A program made the translations under genes and the position numbers. Shown piece after piece: positions 42,601-52,005 of a stretch of 64,000 bases of DNA; positions within the stretch are counted from its first letter, which is position 1, and each line of letters starts with the position of its first letter. The stretch lies in assembly GCA_947585745.1 (NCBI GenBank), contig CANPXF010000001.1:124001-188000 (forward strand). The letters run 5' to 3'. The DNA is from an uncultured Clostridia bacterium (lineage in GTDB: Bacteria; Bacillota; Clostridia; Oscillospirales; Acutalibacteraceae). The notes under the pieces are model-generated. The model was not told where the DNA came from, did not search any database, and saw only the letters and a program-made list of their open reading frames with translations.

Positions 42601-42636
42601 ATCGGGAGGATAAAGCTTTGTCCTCCCGATAATTTT
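42601..42636. terminator. bidirectional terminator
   Basis: ATCGGGAGGA pairs with TCCTCCCGAT around TAAAGCTTTG, with AT-rich runs on both sides, between two convergent genes. Confidence 0.9.
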
Positions 42637-43744
42637 ATTTTTTGTTCTTTTGTTTAAGAGCGGAAAGCTCCGCCTTAGCGTCCTCCCGCCTTGAAATGCC
42701 GTCGCGAAAAATCCTGTAAACGTACGCGTACGGCAAAAGAAACGGATATTTTCTAAGCCACACAAACCGCCACTTCATCTTTTTAGCCGAGGGAAAAAGC
42801 CGTTTTATAATAAAGCCCAAATCCCCCTTGTCGCCCTTTACGGAATTTACCTTGTTTTGAGTTGTGCCGAACGCTCCGCTTGCGAGAATATAAAGCTCCT
42901 CATTCGACAGGTTTTTAAAATCATTTTTCAAGAACCATTTGTCCGCAATCGCCGACATTTTAAGAGCAAATTCCCCAAGTCCTAATTTTTCCAGCTCATT
43001 TTCTATATATTTCCTGTCCAAATCGGGGAGCAGGCGCTTGTTTAAAAGATATAAGTCCGAAAACGAGCGCAGTCCCGTTCCCGCCTTTTTGTAGTGCTTT
43101 TCAAGGTGAACGAGCGAATAAATATAAAAATCCTCACGGCTGAGCTCATACTCAAACTCATTTTTTCTTTTTGCCCGTGAGAAAACACCGCTGTAATAAT
43201 CGTAATACGGCGAGTCGGCTCCGAGCAAATCGCGGTGCAGTTCAACGAGCATAAACGGCGGTTTTATAAATTCGTCGTGGTGGGTTGCGCCAACCCGTTT
43301 CGGAGCGTAGCCGAGCGTTTCAATCACTCTCCCCGCGCGTTTTGTGTCCTTTACAAGAATATCGAGGTCGTTCATAAAGCGGTAGTCGCTTTTTGGATAA
43401 AGCCTGCAAATCGGCAGTCCCTTTACGGGCATAAACTCAACGCCGTTTTTTACAAACGCGTTTTTAATAAGCTCAAATTCATCGGACTGCACCATATTTC
43501 TGTGGAACGCTTCATTTCTCTTGTTTTTCCATTTATCAAAAAGCTCTTTTTCGGGCTTGTTTTTAAGCCTCTCGACCGAGTAAAAAACCGTATTCAAAAC
43601 CTCGTGTGACTTCGCGAGCGAGTAAATATACTTAAAGCTTACGCTTTCGCCCGGCTCCTCGGGAGCGGTTTCGTTTACCGCCGAGGACAAAAGGCTTATC
43701 AGGTAAGAAAAATTGTCAAGCTGTCTTTGTGAAAACTGCTCCAT
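42635..43744 (-). CDS. nucleotidyltransferase family protein (NTP_transf_5-like)
   Basis: The protein has 369 residues. VKGLPICRLYP and DYRFMNDLDILV, with paired aspartates, together with PFMLVELHRDLLG, match the uncharacterised nucleotidyltransferase family often near surface-polysaccharide genes. The remainder is helical. The substrate is unknown. It begins one base after the end of the SDR gene, so the two form a pair. Confidence 0.85.
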   Translation of the reverse strand: MEQFSQRQLDNFSYLISLLSSAVNETAPEEPGESVSFKYIYSLAKSHEVLNTVFYSVERLKNKPEKELFDKWKNKRNEAFHRNMVQSDEFELIKNAFVKNGVEFMPVKGLPICRLYPKSDYRFMNDLDILVKDTKRAGRVIETLGYAPKRVGATHHDEFIKPPFMLVELHRDLLGADSPYYDYYSGVFSRAKRKNEFEYELSREDFYIYSLVHLEKHYKKAGTGLRSFSDLYLLNKRLLPDLDRKYIENELEKLGLGEFALKMSAIADKWFLKNDFKNLSNEELYILASGAFGTTQNKVNSVKGDKGDLGFIIKRLFPSAKKMKWRFVWLRKYPFLLPYAYVYRIFRDGISRREDAKAELSALKQKNKK

Positions 43745-43745
43745 A

Positions 43746-44477
43746 TTATATGACGAACCCTCCGTTTACAGAGATGACCTGTCCCGTAATAAATCCCGCG
43801 CGTTCACTCGCCAAGAACACCGCCGTGTTTGCTACATCCTCAGGCGCGCCGAGCCTTTGCAAAGGGGTTTCCTCCGCAAGAGCCTTGAGCGTTTTTTCAT
43901 CAAAGCCCTTCATCATATCGGTAGCTATTACCCCCGGGGCGATACAGTTTACCCGTATATTCGAGAGGGCGGTTTCCTTTGCGAGCGCCTTTGTCAGTCC
44001 GATTACAGCTGATTTTGACGCGCTGTAATGAACCTCGCAGGACGCGCCGACCTCGCCCCACATCGAGCTGATGTTTATAATCGAACCGCTTTTTCTTTTT
44101 ATCATACCCTTGAGCGCTTCTCTGCAACAGTAGAAAACCCCGTCAAGATTTACTGCCGTCATTTTCCTCCAGTCGTCGTCGGTTATATCGGTAAAAAGCT
44201 TTTGCTCCGAAATTCCCGCGTTGTTTACAAGCGCGTCGACAAAGCCGACCTTTTCAAACATTTCGGCGACCGCCCTGCTGTCTGAAACGTCGCATTTGTA
44301 AGGGGCGCAGTTTGTATTATATTTTTTTGAAAGCTCGTCTGCGAGCGCCTTCGCCTGCTTTTCGCTTTTGTTGTAATTTATTATGACGGAATACCCTTCT
44401 TCAGCGAAAGCCTGCGCGGTTTTCGCGCCTATTCCGCGCGACGCGCCTGTAATGAGTACGGTTTTAATAAAAATCAC
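43746..44477 (-). CDS. short-chain dehydrogenase/reductase (FabG-like)
   Basis: The protein has up to 243 residues. The NADP motif TGASRGIG, NNAG, and the catalytic Ser (NISSMWGE) with Tyr and Lys (YSASK) are present, and the C-terminus FITGQVISVNGGFVI is FabG-like. It may be a 3-oxoacyl-ACP reductase, but it is not with other fatty-acid genes. The start is unclear: GTG at 44475-44477 lies within the only good ribosome site (GAGGTGAT), while the position where homologues begin, before KTVLITG, is an ATT codon (44466-44468) at good spacing. Confidence 0.85.
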   Translation of the reverse strand: MIFIKTVLITGASRGIGAKTAQAFAEEGYSVIINYNKSEKQAKALADELSKKYNTNCAPYKCDVSDSRAVAEMFEKVGFVDALVNNAGISEQKLFTDITDDDWRKMTAVNLDGVFYCCREALKGMIKRKSGSIINISSMWGEVGASCEVHYSASKSAVIGLTKALAKETALSNIRVNCIAPGVIATDMMKGFDEKTLKALAEETPLQRLGAPEDVANTAVFLASERAGFITGQVISVNGGFVI

Positions 44478-44604
44478 CTCGAAAACTGCCTGTAAAGCTG
44501 AATTTCTTTTAAGATAATGATACTACAATCCCCTCTTTTTAGCAATATTTTAAACGTCAAAATCGCTCAAAATGCCATAAAACTTGCAAAAATGCCGAAA
44601 ATGT

Positions 44605-44610
44605 TATAAT
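44605..44610 (+). promoter_or_regulatory. extended -10 promoter of the Ig-like protein gene
   Basis: TGTTATAAT, 30 bases before the start codon; the -35 is weak. Confidence 0.45.
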
Positions 44611-44639
44611 ATATATGGCGATAATTAAGGAGGAGTTAT

Positions 44640-45884
44640 ATGAATTTTACAAAAACGACTGCAAGTATAATTTTAGCTTTAATGATTGCAGTCGGAACAG
44701 CGGTGATTCCCTGTTCCGCAAAAACCGTGAAAACAACAAAAACTACATTAACTCAGTACACTCAGAAATCCTTCTCTTTCACAAAGCCCTCGTCAAGAGA
44801 ATACAAGTACAGCGTAACAAACAACGGCAAAAAGTATATCGGGGTTAGCTTCACGGACAACAAAAGCGTTTACAATTTTACTGTTACGGCAAAAAGCAAA
44901 ACCTCTGAAAAAAAGCCCGTGCTTACGATTTATTACGAGAATAAGGGCAAAAAGGTTAACGTAAAAAAATACAGCTTCACCGTAAAAGCGCCTGAAAAAA
45001 TCAAATTTTCAAAGGTTAAAATTAACGAGAAAATGACAAAAAGCGTTACGCTTAAAAATTCCTTTACAAAGGAATACACCTTTAAATATTCCAAAAAAAT
45101 CGCTAAAATCGACACCAAAAATTACACGCGCGCAAAAACAAAACGCACGTATAAAATCAAAGGCGTTAAAAAGGGCAATACTACCGTTAAGGTCTATTTA
45201 AAGGGAACGAAAAAAAGAATAGGCACGTTCAAAATTTCCGTCGGGGATTACGCGACAAAAGTCAAGAAAAGCTACAGTCCCCTGAAGCTTAAATACAGCG
45301 GACACGGAAGCAGTAATTATATGAAGGACTGCAACATAAGCCTTGATAAAATTTTAAGAAACAAAAAGTACAACGCGTCTTACTCCGTCGTTATCAACAA
45401 CGAGAAAATCGCGTCCACTATACAAAGCGACGACGATTACACAATCTATTCCGTTGGAAAGGGAAGCACAAGCGCAGATATTTATCAGAAAATCGGGAAA
45501 AAAGAGGCGGAAAAAATCGCGACTTTAAAAATTAAAGTCACGAAAGCCAAGATGAGTTATGTCGCTAAGCAGAATATGCTGTGGTTCGACAACGGCATTT
45601 TCGGAAACGGCGAAATGGTCGAATACCTCTCCCCGAATGAAACCTTTAATATGCAGAATACTATAGTCAGCTCCCTCATCAACAACACCTATACAGGCTC
45701 TCATTTTAAAAAGACGCGCTATAAAATCACCTATAAATCAAGCGACCCGTCCGTTGCGGAGGTTAATTCAAGCGGAAAGGTTACGGCTAAAAGCATAGGC
45801 GCCGCCGTTATCAACTACACGATTACCTTTTCCGATAAATCAACCTTTAAGGGAGGCTGTCCCGTCGAGGTTTGGCTAAAGTAA
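44640..45884 (+). CDS. secreted Lys-rich protein with bacterial Ig-like (Big_2-type) C-terminus
   Basis: The protein has 414 residues with signal peptide NFTKTTASIILALMIAVGTA...CSA. The body is strongly basic and beta-rich with Lys/Thr/Val repeats. The C-terminal 65 residues (YKSSDPSVAEVNSSGKVTAK, then GAAVINYTI) match the Big_2 pattern. There is no LPxTG. Likely a wall-associated structural or adhesive protein; it does not share the C-terminal cassette of the 17-27 kb cluster. Confidence 0.8.
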   Translation: MNFTKTTASIILALMIAVGTAVIPCSAKTVKTTKTTLTQYTQKSFSFTKPSSREYKYSVTNNGKKYIGVSFTDNKSVYNFTVTAKSKTSEKKPVLTIYYENKGKKVNVKKYSFTVKAPEKIKFSKVKINEKMTKSVTLKNSFTKEYTFKYSKKIAKIDTKNYTRAKTKRTYKIKGVKKGNTTVKVYLKGTKKRIGTFKISVGDYATKVKKSYSPLKLKYSGHGSSNYMKDCNISLDKILRNKKYNASYSVVINNEKIASTIQSDDDYTIYSVGKGSTSADIYQKIGKKEAEKIATLKIKVTKAKMSYVAKQNMLWFDNGIFGNGEMVEYLSPNETFNMQNTIVSSLINNTYTGSHFKKTRYKITYKSSDPSVAEVNSSGKVTAKSIGAAVINYTITFSDKSTFKGGCPVEVWLK

Positions 45885-46178
45885 AAAACGAACGGTAAAA
45901 ACTCGACTTTTGGATTTAAGTGTAAATTCTAATATTATTTTAATTTTAAGCTTATAAAATATTATAAATAAAATTTTGTTACAAACATTTACAATTATAA
46001 TTTTATGTTGACTTTAATTTTCAGAAATATATAATATTTAATGAAAGCTTGCCTGCTCTTTTTGAGGAACAATTTGCTTTTTATGATATAATATATTATC
46101 AGAAAGGTGTTGTCCGCCTGTAAATCTGCGGATAAATCTTTCGTTCAGGGGAAGATAATATAAGGGGAAGGAAAAATA
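45885..46178 (+). promoter_or_regulatory. AT-rich region with tandem promoters
   Basis: TTGACT (46008-46013), 16 bases, TATAAT (46030-46035). A second TATAAT lies at about 46085-46090 with TTGAGG 19 bases before. The leader contains a small TCCGC/GCGGA hairpin (46113-46132). Nothing else is seen. Confidence 0.5.
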
Positions 46179-46553
46179 ATGAAATTTCTACAGGAAAAAA
46201 GATTATTTTTAATTCGTAATGACGAGGTACTTCTTTTCAAGCATAACGATGAGTACGACGGCGACGATAAAAATATCGACGAGTACGCTAACGCCAAGTT
46301 TTTGCGTTATATCGGAATCAAACGATTTGAAGACGGAATTAAGGAAGTATATTACTACTTCGCTAAAACCAACGACCTCTACATCACCCAGTCCGGACAA
46401 TGGACAGAAATAAAAAAGGCAATCTATTATCCCGCGAAGCCCCTGACCTCCGCTGTTTTAAACAACTTTATCCGCGAGGGACAATATGACAGCGAGCTTA
46501 GAGTGGGCATTAAAAACGGAGAGAAAGTCAACTTTTGCATAGTTAAAGATTAA
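46179..46553 (+). CDS. hypothetical protein, 124 residues
   Basis: I do not recognise it. It is a small, charged cytoplasmic protein without signal or membrane segment. It begins MKFLQEKRLFLIRNDEVLLF, is mostly beta with aromatic residues in the middle (KEVYYYFAKTNDLYITQSGQ) and ends NGEKVNFCIVKD. The ribosome site AAGGGGAAGG precedes the ATG. It has its own promoter region and terminator, which supports a real gene. Confidence 0.75.
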   Translation: MKFLQEKRLFLIRNDEVLLFKHNDEYDGDDKNIDEYANAKFLRYIGIKRFEDGIKEVYYYFAKTNDLYITQSGQWTEIKKAIYYPAKPLTSAVLNNFIREGQYDSELRVGIKNGEKVNFCIVKD

Positions 46554-46569
46554 AACACCAAGTTTTATA

Positions 46570-46607
46570 AAGATAGTGTTATTGAAAAACGCTATCTTTT
46601 ATTTTTA
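46570..46607 (+). terminator. intrinsic terminator
   Basis: AAGATAGTGTT pairs with AACGCTATCTT, then TTATTTTTAT. Confidence 0.85.
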
Positions 46608-47130
46608 TTTCTCCACGTCAGTTTTTTAGATTTTCCACGTCAGTCCGTGCATTCCCTCTCGGACAATTCATATCCCCCAAACCTTTCTGCCTCTATCTCA
46701 CTTTGGATAGAGAGGAGAGGTTCTGCTATAGACTATTTAGACTCTTTAGAGGCTTTCCTCTAAATCGAATTTGAAAAGGAATTAAAATGTTATCTTTAAA
46801 TTTAATTCCTAATTTTTAATTCTTATATACAACTTTTCTCCCTATCTAAAGTAAGATAGGGAGTTTTTTATATATCCACGTCAGACATTGCAGTCCCTCT
46901 CTGACAATTCATCTCCCCCAACCGTTCTTCCTCTATCTTACTTTGGATATTGAGGAGAGGTTCAGCGGTAGACTTTTTGGAAACAAAATGTAAGTAAAAT
47001 TTTCAATATTTAAAGATTTTTCGCAGAATATTTCCTTACTATCCAAAACAAGACAGAGGCGCAATTGTATGAGGGATATGCTTTTTAGAGAGGGACTGCA
47101 CGGACTGACGTGGAGATATAAAAATTCTTA
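46607..47130. repeat. DIR repeat block: two forward copies, a terminator module, one inverted copy
   Basis: Forward core 46607-46740 directly after the terminator carries a doubled CCACGTCAG start. After its tail comes the hairpin CTCCCTATCT...AGATAGGGAG with TTTTTT (46838-46870), forward core 46871-46978, linker, and inverted core 47021-47121. The last pair and its linker are the reverse complement of the arrangement at 1386-1618. Confidence 0.9.
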
Positions 47131-47194
47131 ATTCCTATTGCATAAGTTTATGCAATTTTTTCTTTTTTTGCGGGGATAATAGGAGGTGAATAGA

Positions 47195-48394
47195 ATGATT
47201 ACAATTAAGCAGGACGGAAAAATTATTGTGCCCTGCGATGAGGCGTATATCGGTCACGCGGGAGATAATCTTTCGGCGGTTAAGGAATTTTTTGTCGAGG
47301 AAGTTTCTGACATAAGCCTGGTATACAGAATGTATCTTCTCTTTGACGACGGTACAACTAACTTCTTCCTTTTGGACAGCGAGGTTATCGAGGGCGGAAC
47401 AAAGCTTACCTGGAACGTAACGAGCGACCAGATTTACAAGGACGGAGTTGTGAAAATGCAGATTAAAGCGTCTAATTCGAGCGGACTGGTTTTTCACAGC
47501 GATGAAACAAGCGTAATTGTTAATACTTCCATAGAGTTTTCGGAAGCTTACGGCAACAAGGAAAATTCTGAATTTTTGTACCACGAAAAGTATCTCAACG
47601 AGCTTTTGGAAAAGGAAAAGGACATTGTAAATCAGCTACTTGAAATTCCCCTTGATACAGAACCGAAAGAGGGCAGTACGTTCGGAATTACAAGCGGTGC
47701 GGTATATAAAATTTATCAGACGGTCTGCGAACACAATTACGCGAATGAACAGATTAAATTTGCAATCAGAAGGATTGATGACTCAATTGCACAACTTCAG
47801 GAAAGCCTGAGCGATATAAACGAACAGCTTGAAATACCGCTTGATACACAGCCTGTAAAAAGCAGTACAAACGGAATTACGAGCGGAGCGGTCTATGTAG
47901 TTGACGATAAGGTTACCAGGATTAATTCGACGCTGACTCAAGCAATGCTTGATATAAGCAACATCAACGAAACGATTTCGCAGATACAAGCTGACGTTTC
48001 CTCAGTCAACGAAAAGCTTGAAATACCACTTGATACACAGCCTGTAAAAAGCAGTTCAAACGGAATTACGAGCGGAGCGGTCTATGTTGTTGAAGACAGG
48101 GTTACCAGGATTAATTCAACGCTGATTCAAGCAATGCTTGATATAAGCAACATCAACGAAACGATTTCGCAGATACAAGCTGACGTTTCCTCAGTCAACG
48201 AAAAGCTTGAAATACCGCTTGATACGGAACCTGTAAAAAGCAGTACAAACGGAATTACGAGCGGAGCGGTCTATGTTGTTGAAGACAGGGTTACCAGGGT
48301 TATTTCAACGCTGATTCAAGTAATGCTTGATATAAATAGAATAGATGAAACCCTCGCTCAAATAGATGAAAGAATTTCCGCTCTTGAAAATTAA
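47195..48394 (+). CDS. phage baseplate (BppU)-like protein with four 63-residue repeats
   Basis: The start at 47195 has AGGAGG 8 bases upstream; GTG at 47186 lies too close. The protein is 399 residues. The N-terminal 115 residues (VKEFFVEEVSDISLVYRMYL, LTWNVTSDQIYKDGVVKMQI) resemble the BppU/DUF2479 upper baseplate domain. From about residue 149 there are four repeats of exactly 63 residues (189 bp, starting at 47639, 47828, 48017 and 48206), each with EIPLDT...NGITSGAVYVV and a coiled-coil half (MLDISNINETISQIQADVSS). No other phage genes are adjacent. Confidence 0.75.
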   Translation: MITIKQDGKIIVPCDEAYIGHAGDNLSAVKEFFVEEVSDISLVYRMYLLFDDGTTNFFLLDSEVIEGGTKLTWNVTSDQIYKDGVVKMQIKASNSSGLVFHSDETSVIVNTSIEFSEAYGNKENSEFLYHEKYLNELLEKEKDIVNQLLEIPLDTEPKEGSTFGITSGAVYKIYQTVCEHNYANEQIKFAIRRIDDSIAQLQESLSDINEQLEIPLDTQPVKSSTNGITSGAVYVVDDKVTRINSTLTQAMLDISNINETISQIQADVSSVNEKLEIPLDTQPVKSSSNGITSGAVYVVEDRVTRINSTLIQAMLDISNINETISQIQADVSSVNEKLEIPLDTEPVKSSTNGITSGAVYVVEDRVTRVISTLIQVMLDINRIDETLAQIDERISALEN

Positions 48395-48395
48395 T

Positions 48396-48964
48396 TTTTT
48401 ATATCTCCTCGTCAAACATTGCAGTCCCTATCGGACAATTCATATCCCCCAAACGTTTGAACCCCTGTCTTGTTTTGGATAGGGAGGATAGGTTCTGTTT
48501 TTTATATCTCCTCATCAGACATTGCAGTCCCTATCGGACAATTCATATCCCCCAAACGTTTCTGCCCCTATCTCACTTTGGATAGGGAGGATAGGTTCTG
48601 TTTTTTATATCTCCTCATCAGACATTGCAGTCCCTATCGGACAAATCATATCCCCCAAACATTTCTGCCTCTATCTCACTTTGGATAGAGAGGATAGGTT
48701 CTGCGAAAAATTCTATCAAAAATTTCTTTCTCTTTTCTCTATCTAATTTTAGATAGTAAGTAAAGGTTCAGTAAAAACTTTATATATAAGTTATCTCCCT
48801 ATCTAAAATCAGATAGGGAGATTTTTTCATTTCCACGTTTTATTTAATAAAAAGTCTACAGCAGAACCTATCCTCTCTCTCCAAAATAAGACAATGGCAC
48901 AATCGTATGGGGGATATGATTTTCCGAGAGGGACTGCATCTATGACGAAGAGATATAAAAATTC
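48396..48964. repeat. DIR repeat block: tandem triplet of cores, hairpin modules, one inverted copy
   Basis: Three forward cores start at 48400, 48502 and 48605 with a 102-103 bp period, directly after the stop of the BppU-like gene. Then come a CTATCTAATTTTAGATAG hairpin (about 48739), a terminator-like hairpin (48793-48828), the CACGTTTTATTTAATAAAAA module, and an inverted core at 48851-48958 against the stop of valS. Confidence 0.9.
48793..48828 (+). terminator. terminator-like hairpin inside a repeat block
   Basis: ATCTCCCTATCT pairs with AGATAGGGAGAT, then TTTTTT. Confidence 0.65.
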
Positions 48965-51661
48965 TTAATTTCCCAGCGCCTCAATCGCCGTCTTAATCAT
49001 CGCAATCTGCTCGCGTTCCTTTTGCGCCTGTCCCTTAACCTTTTCGACAACCGCCTCGGGAGCCTTGCTTATAAAGCCCTGATTATTGAGCTTGCCCTCG
49101 CTCTGCGCAAGACGCTTTTCAACGCTTTTCAGCTCCTTGTTAAGACGCTCAAGCTCCGCGCTCTTGTCAACAAGCTGGTCCATAGGAATATAAATCTTCG
49201 CGTCCGCGGTAACCGCTGTAACCGCGCCGTCAATATCAAAGCTTTCGCCGATTTCAACCTCGCTTGCAGACGCAAGCCTCATAACGAACGGCGCGCCCTG
49301 CTCAAAGACCTCTTTAAGCGCGGTGGCGATATAAACCTTCGCCTTTTTAGACGGAGCGACATTCATCTCGTTCCTGCGGTTACGGATAGCCCTGATTGCC
49401 TCCATAATCTTCTCCATACTGCCGACAGCCTCGGGGAAGTTTATCCTTTCGTCATACTGCGGATATTCACAGAGCATAATTGTTTCTCCGAAAACGGGCA
49501 AGGTCTGCCATATTTCCTCCGTGATATACGGCATAAACGGGTGCAAAAGCTTTAGAATCTTATCAAGAGTCCAAAGCAGAACCTGACGCGCGGATTCCGC
49601 CTGCGCGCCTCCTCCTTGAAGTCTTGATTTTGAAAGCTCGATATACCAGTCGCAAAAGCAGTCCCAAATAAAGTCGTAGAGTTTTGAAACGGCAACGCCC
49701 AGCTCAAATTTCTCAAGATTTGCGTTAACCTCCTTAGCGACATTGTTCAGAGTTGAAACTATCCACTTATCCTCTGTAGCGAGATTTTTCGGGAGCTCGT
49801 TTTTAACGTCATAATCGTCGATATTCATATGAACGAACCTGCTCGCGTTCCACAGCTTATTCGCGAAGTTCGCGCACGCCTCAACTCTCTTGTCGGAGTA
49901 GCGCATATCGTTTCCGGGCGAGTTGCCCGTAGCGAGGAAAAATCTGAGCGCGTCCGCGCCGTATTTGTCAATAACCTCCAGCGGGTCAATTCCGTTTCCG
50001 AGCGACTTACTCATCTTTACGCCGTTTTCGTCGCGCACAATTCCGTGCATAAAAACGGTGTCAAACGGTTGCGATTTCATCTGCTCGCAGGACGAGAAAA
50101 TCATTCTCGCAACCCAGAAAAAGATAATATCATAACCCGTAACAAGCGTATTTGTCGGGAAAAAATAGTCAAGCTCAGGCGTTTTATCAGGCCAGCCCAA
50201 GGTTGAAAACGGCCAAAGCGCCGAGCTGAACCAGGTATCCAAGGTGTCCTCGTCCTGCGAAAGCTTTTTGCTTCCGCATTTTGGGCAGGTATCGACTTCC
50301 GTTTTCGACACGATAACCTCTCCGCAGTCGTCGCAGTACCAGGCAGGGATTCTATGTCCCCACCAAAGCTGACGGCTGATACACCAGTCCTTGATATTCT
50401 CCATCCAATGGTAGTAAACCTTTTCAAAGCGGTCGGGGATAATTCTTGTCTTTTTATTTTTAACGCACTCAATCGCGGGCTTTGCCAAAGGCTCCATTTT
50501 TACGAACCACTGCTTTGAAACCATAGGCTCAATCGTCGTATGACAGCGGTAGCACGTTCCGACGTCGTGGGTCAAATCCTCGACATTTTTAAGCGCTCCG
50601 CACTTCTTTAAATCCTCTAAAATCGCTTTTCTCGCTTCGACAGTCGTCATACCCGCGTATTTTCCGCAGTCGAGAACCTCGGGCTCGTTTTCCGCCAAAT
50701 TTCCCTTTTTTAACAGCTCCTCGTATTTTTTGACGTCCTCCTCTCCCGTAAGATGTCCGTCATAGGTAAAGCATCTGACAATAGGGAGATTATTCCTCAG
50801 TCCGACCTCAAAGTCGTTGGGGTCGTGGGCGGGAGTAATTTTTACCACGCCCGTTCCCTTTTCCATATCCGCGTGGTCGTCGCAGACAATCGGAATTTCC
50901 TTGTTTAAAAGCGGTAAAATCGCGTGACAGCCGTGCAAATGCTTATATCTTTCGTCCTTGGCGTTTATCGCAACGGCAGTATCGCCGAGCATAGTTTCGG
51001 GACGCGTCGTCGCAAGCTCCAAATACTCGCCCGTTTCCTTGACTTTATAAAGCAGATGCCAGAAATGACCGCTTTGCTCCTCGTAGTCAACCTCCGTGTC
51101 GGAAATAGACGTACAGCAATGCGGACACCAGTTTACCATTCTGTTTCCGCGGTAGATTTTTCCGTCATCATACAGGCGGACAAAAACCTCCTTAACCGCC
51201 TTTGAACAGCCCTCGTCCATCGTAAAACGCTCGCGCTCCCAGTCGCAGGAGGAGCCGAGCTTTTTAAGCTGTTCTGTAATGCGTCCGCCGTACTCGCGCT
51301 TCCATTCCCACGCTCTTTCCAGGAATTTTTCACGTCCGATTTCTTCCTTGGTAAGTCCCTCCTCGCGCATAGCCTCAACGATTTTCGCCTCGGTCGCGAT
51401 TGACGCGTGGTCCGTTCCGGGGAGCCACAAGGCGGAATATCCCTGCATTCTTCTCCAGCGGATTAAAATATCCTGCAGGGTTTCGTCGAGAGCGTGTCCC
51501 ATATGGAGCTGTCCCGTAATATTCGGAGGAGGCATAACGATTGTATAGGGCTTTTTGTCCTTATCCACCTCGGCGTGGAAATAATTTCCCTTCATCCAGA
51601 AGTCGTAAATTCTACCCTCAAACTCTCTCGGATTGTACGACTTTGCCATTTCTTTTTTCAA
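48965..51661 (-). CDS. valS: valine-tRNA ligase
   Basis: The protein has 898 residues from TTG at 51661, which has AGGA 9 bases upstream; the ATG four codons later has no ribosome site. Class I signatures are HMGHA (HIGH form) and KMSKS. The editing domain, the catalytic core with PPPNITGQLHMGHALDE and WWGHRIPAWYCDDCG, and a C-terminal coiled coil (ELERLNKELKSVEKRLAQSE) are characteristic of ValS. It charges tRNA-Val. It is controlled by a T-box leader. Confidence 0.97.
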   Translation of the reverse strand: MKKEMAKSYNPREFEGRIYDFWMKGNYFHAEVDKDKKPYTIVMPPPNITGQLHMGHALDETLQDILIRWRRMQGYSALWLPGTDHASIATEAKIVEAMREEGLTKEEIGREKFLERAWEWKREYGGRITEQLKKLGSSCDWERERFTMDEGCSKAVKEVFVRLYDDGKIYRGNRMVNWCPHCCTSISDTEVDYEEQSGHFWHLLYKVKETGEYLELATTRPETMLGDTAVAINAKDERYKHLHGCHAILPLLNKEIPIVCDDHADMEKGTGVVKITPAHDPNDFEVGLRNNLPIVRCFTYDGHLTGEEDVKKYEELLKKGNLAENEPEVLDCGKYAGMTTVEARKAILEDLKKCGALKNVEDLTHDVGTCYRCHTTIEPMVSKQWFVKMEPLAKPAIECVKNKKTRIIPDRFEKVYYHWMENIKDWCISRQLWWGHRIPAWYCDDCGEVIVSKTEVDTCPKCGSKKLSQDEDTLDTWFSSALWPFSTLGWPDKTPELDYFFPTNTLVTGYDIIFFWVARMIFSSCEQMKSQPFDTVFMHGIVRDENGVKMSKSLGNGIDPLEVIDKYGADALRFFLATGNSPGNDMRYSDKRVEACANFANKLWNASRFVHMNIDDYDVKNELPKNLATEDKWIVSTLNNVAKEVNANLEKFELGVAVSKLYDFIWDCFCDWYIELSKSRLQGGGAQAESARQVLLWTLDKILKLLHPFMPYITEEIWQTLPVFGETIMLCEYPQYDERINFPEAVGSMEKIMEAIRAIRNRRNEMNVAPSKKAKVYIATALKEVFEQGAPFVMRLASASEVEIGESFDIDGAVTAVTADAKIYIPMDQLVDKSAELERLNKELKSVEKRLAQSEGKLNNQGFISKAPEAVVEKVKGQAQKEREQIAMIKTAIEALGN

Positions 51662-51699
51662 GCTAATCTATCCTTTCTTTCAGACTTCGCAAATTCCGC

Positions 51700-51940
51700 T
51701 TTAAATCAAAACGCCCCGAGCAAACGCTCAGGGCGAACAATATCCGCGGTACCACCTGTGTTCAGATAAAATCTGCACTCGATTCCATATAACGGTAGAA
51801 CCCGTCAGGACCTACTTGTTTCAGCCCTGAAGCTCAAAGGCTACACCCGAAAAACCCTCACGAAAGCTTTCACCGACCGCTTTCTCTCTTTGCTTCGGAT
51901 TAAACGGGCCTCCTCGTCACAGCCGTTTTTCTATTGTTTT
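51700..51940 (-). promoter_or_regulatory. T-box riboswitch leader of valS
   Basis: On the minus strand the T-box core AGGTGGTACCGCGG (51744-51757) is followed by a terminator (CGCCCTGAGC / GCTCGGGGCG, 51712-51735). Upstream lies the stem I region, with a GTC valine codon in GCGGTCGGTG as a candidate specifier. Uncharged tRNA-Val would stabilise the antiterminator and turn valS on. Confidence 0.92.
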
Positions 51941-51942
51941 TT

Positions 51943-51971
51943 ATTCTATCACAGCAAAATTTCGTTGTCAA
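51943..51971 (-). promoter_or_regulatory. sigma-A-type promoter of valS
   Basis: On the minus strand TTGACA (51966-51971), 17 bases, TAGAAT (51943-51948). Confidence 0.85.
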
Positions 51972-52005
51972 GAATTTAGTAGGTTAAACCGCCTTAAAAA
52001 GTAAA

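Noticed and set aside
47639..48394. Direct repeats as a mobile or CRISPR-like element
   Set aside because: They keep the reading frame with a 189-bp period and are protein-coding repeats.
48400..48706. CRISPR array
   Set aside because: The units are 102-103 bp without spacers of unique sequence, and there are no cas genes.
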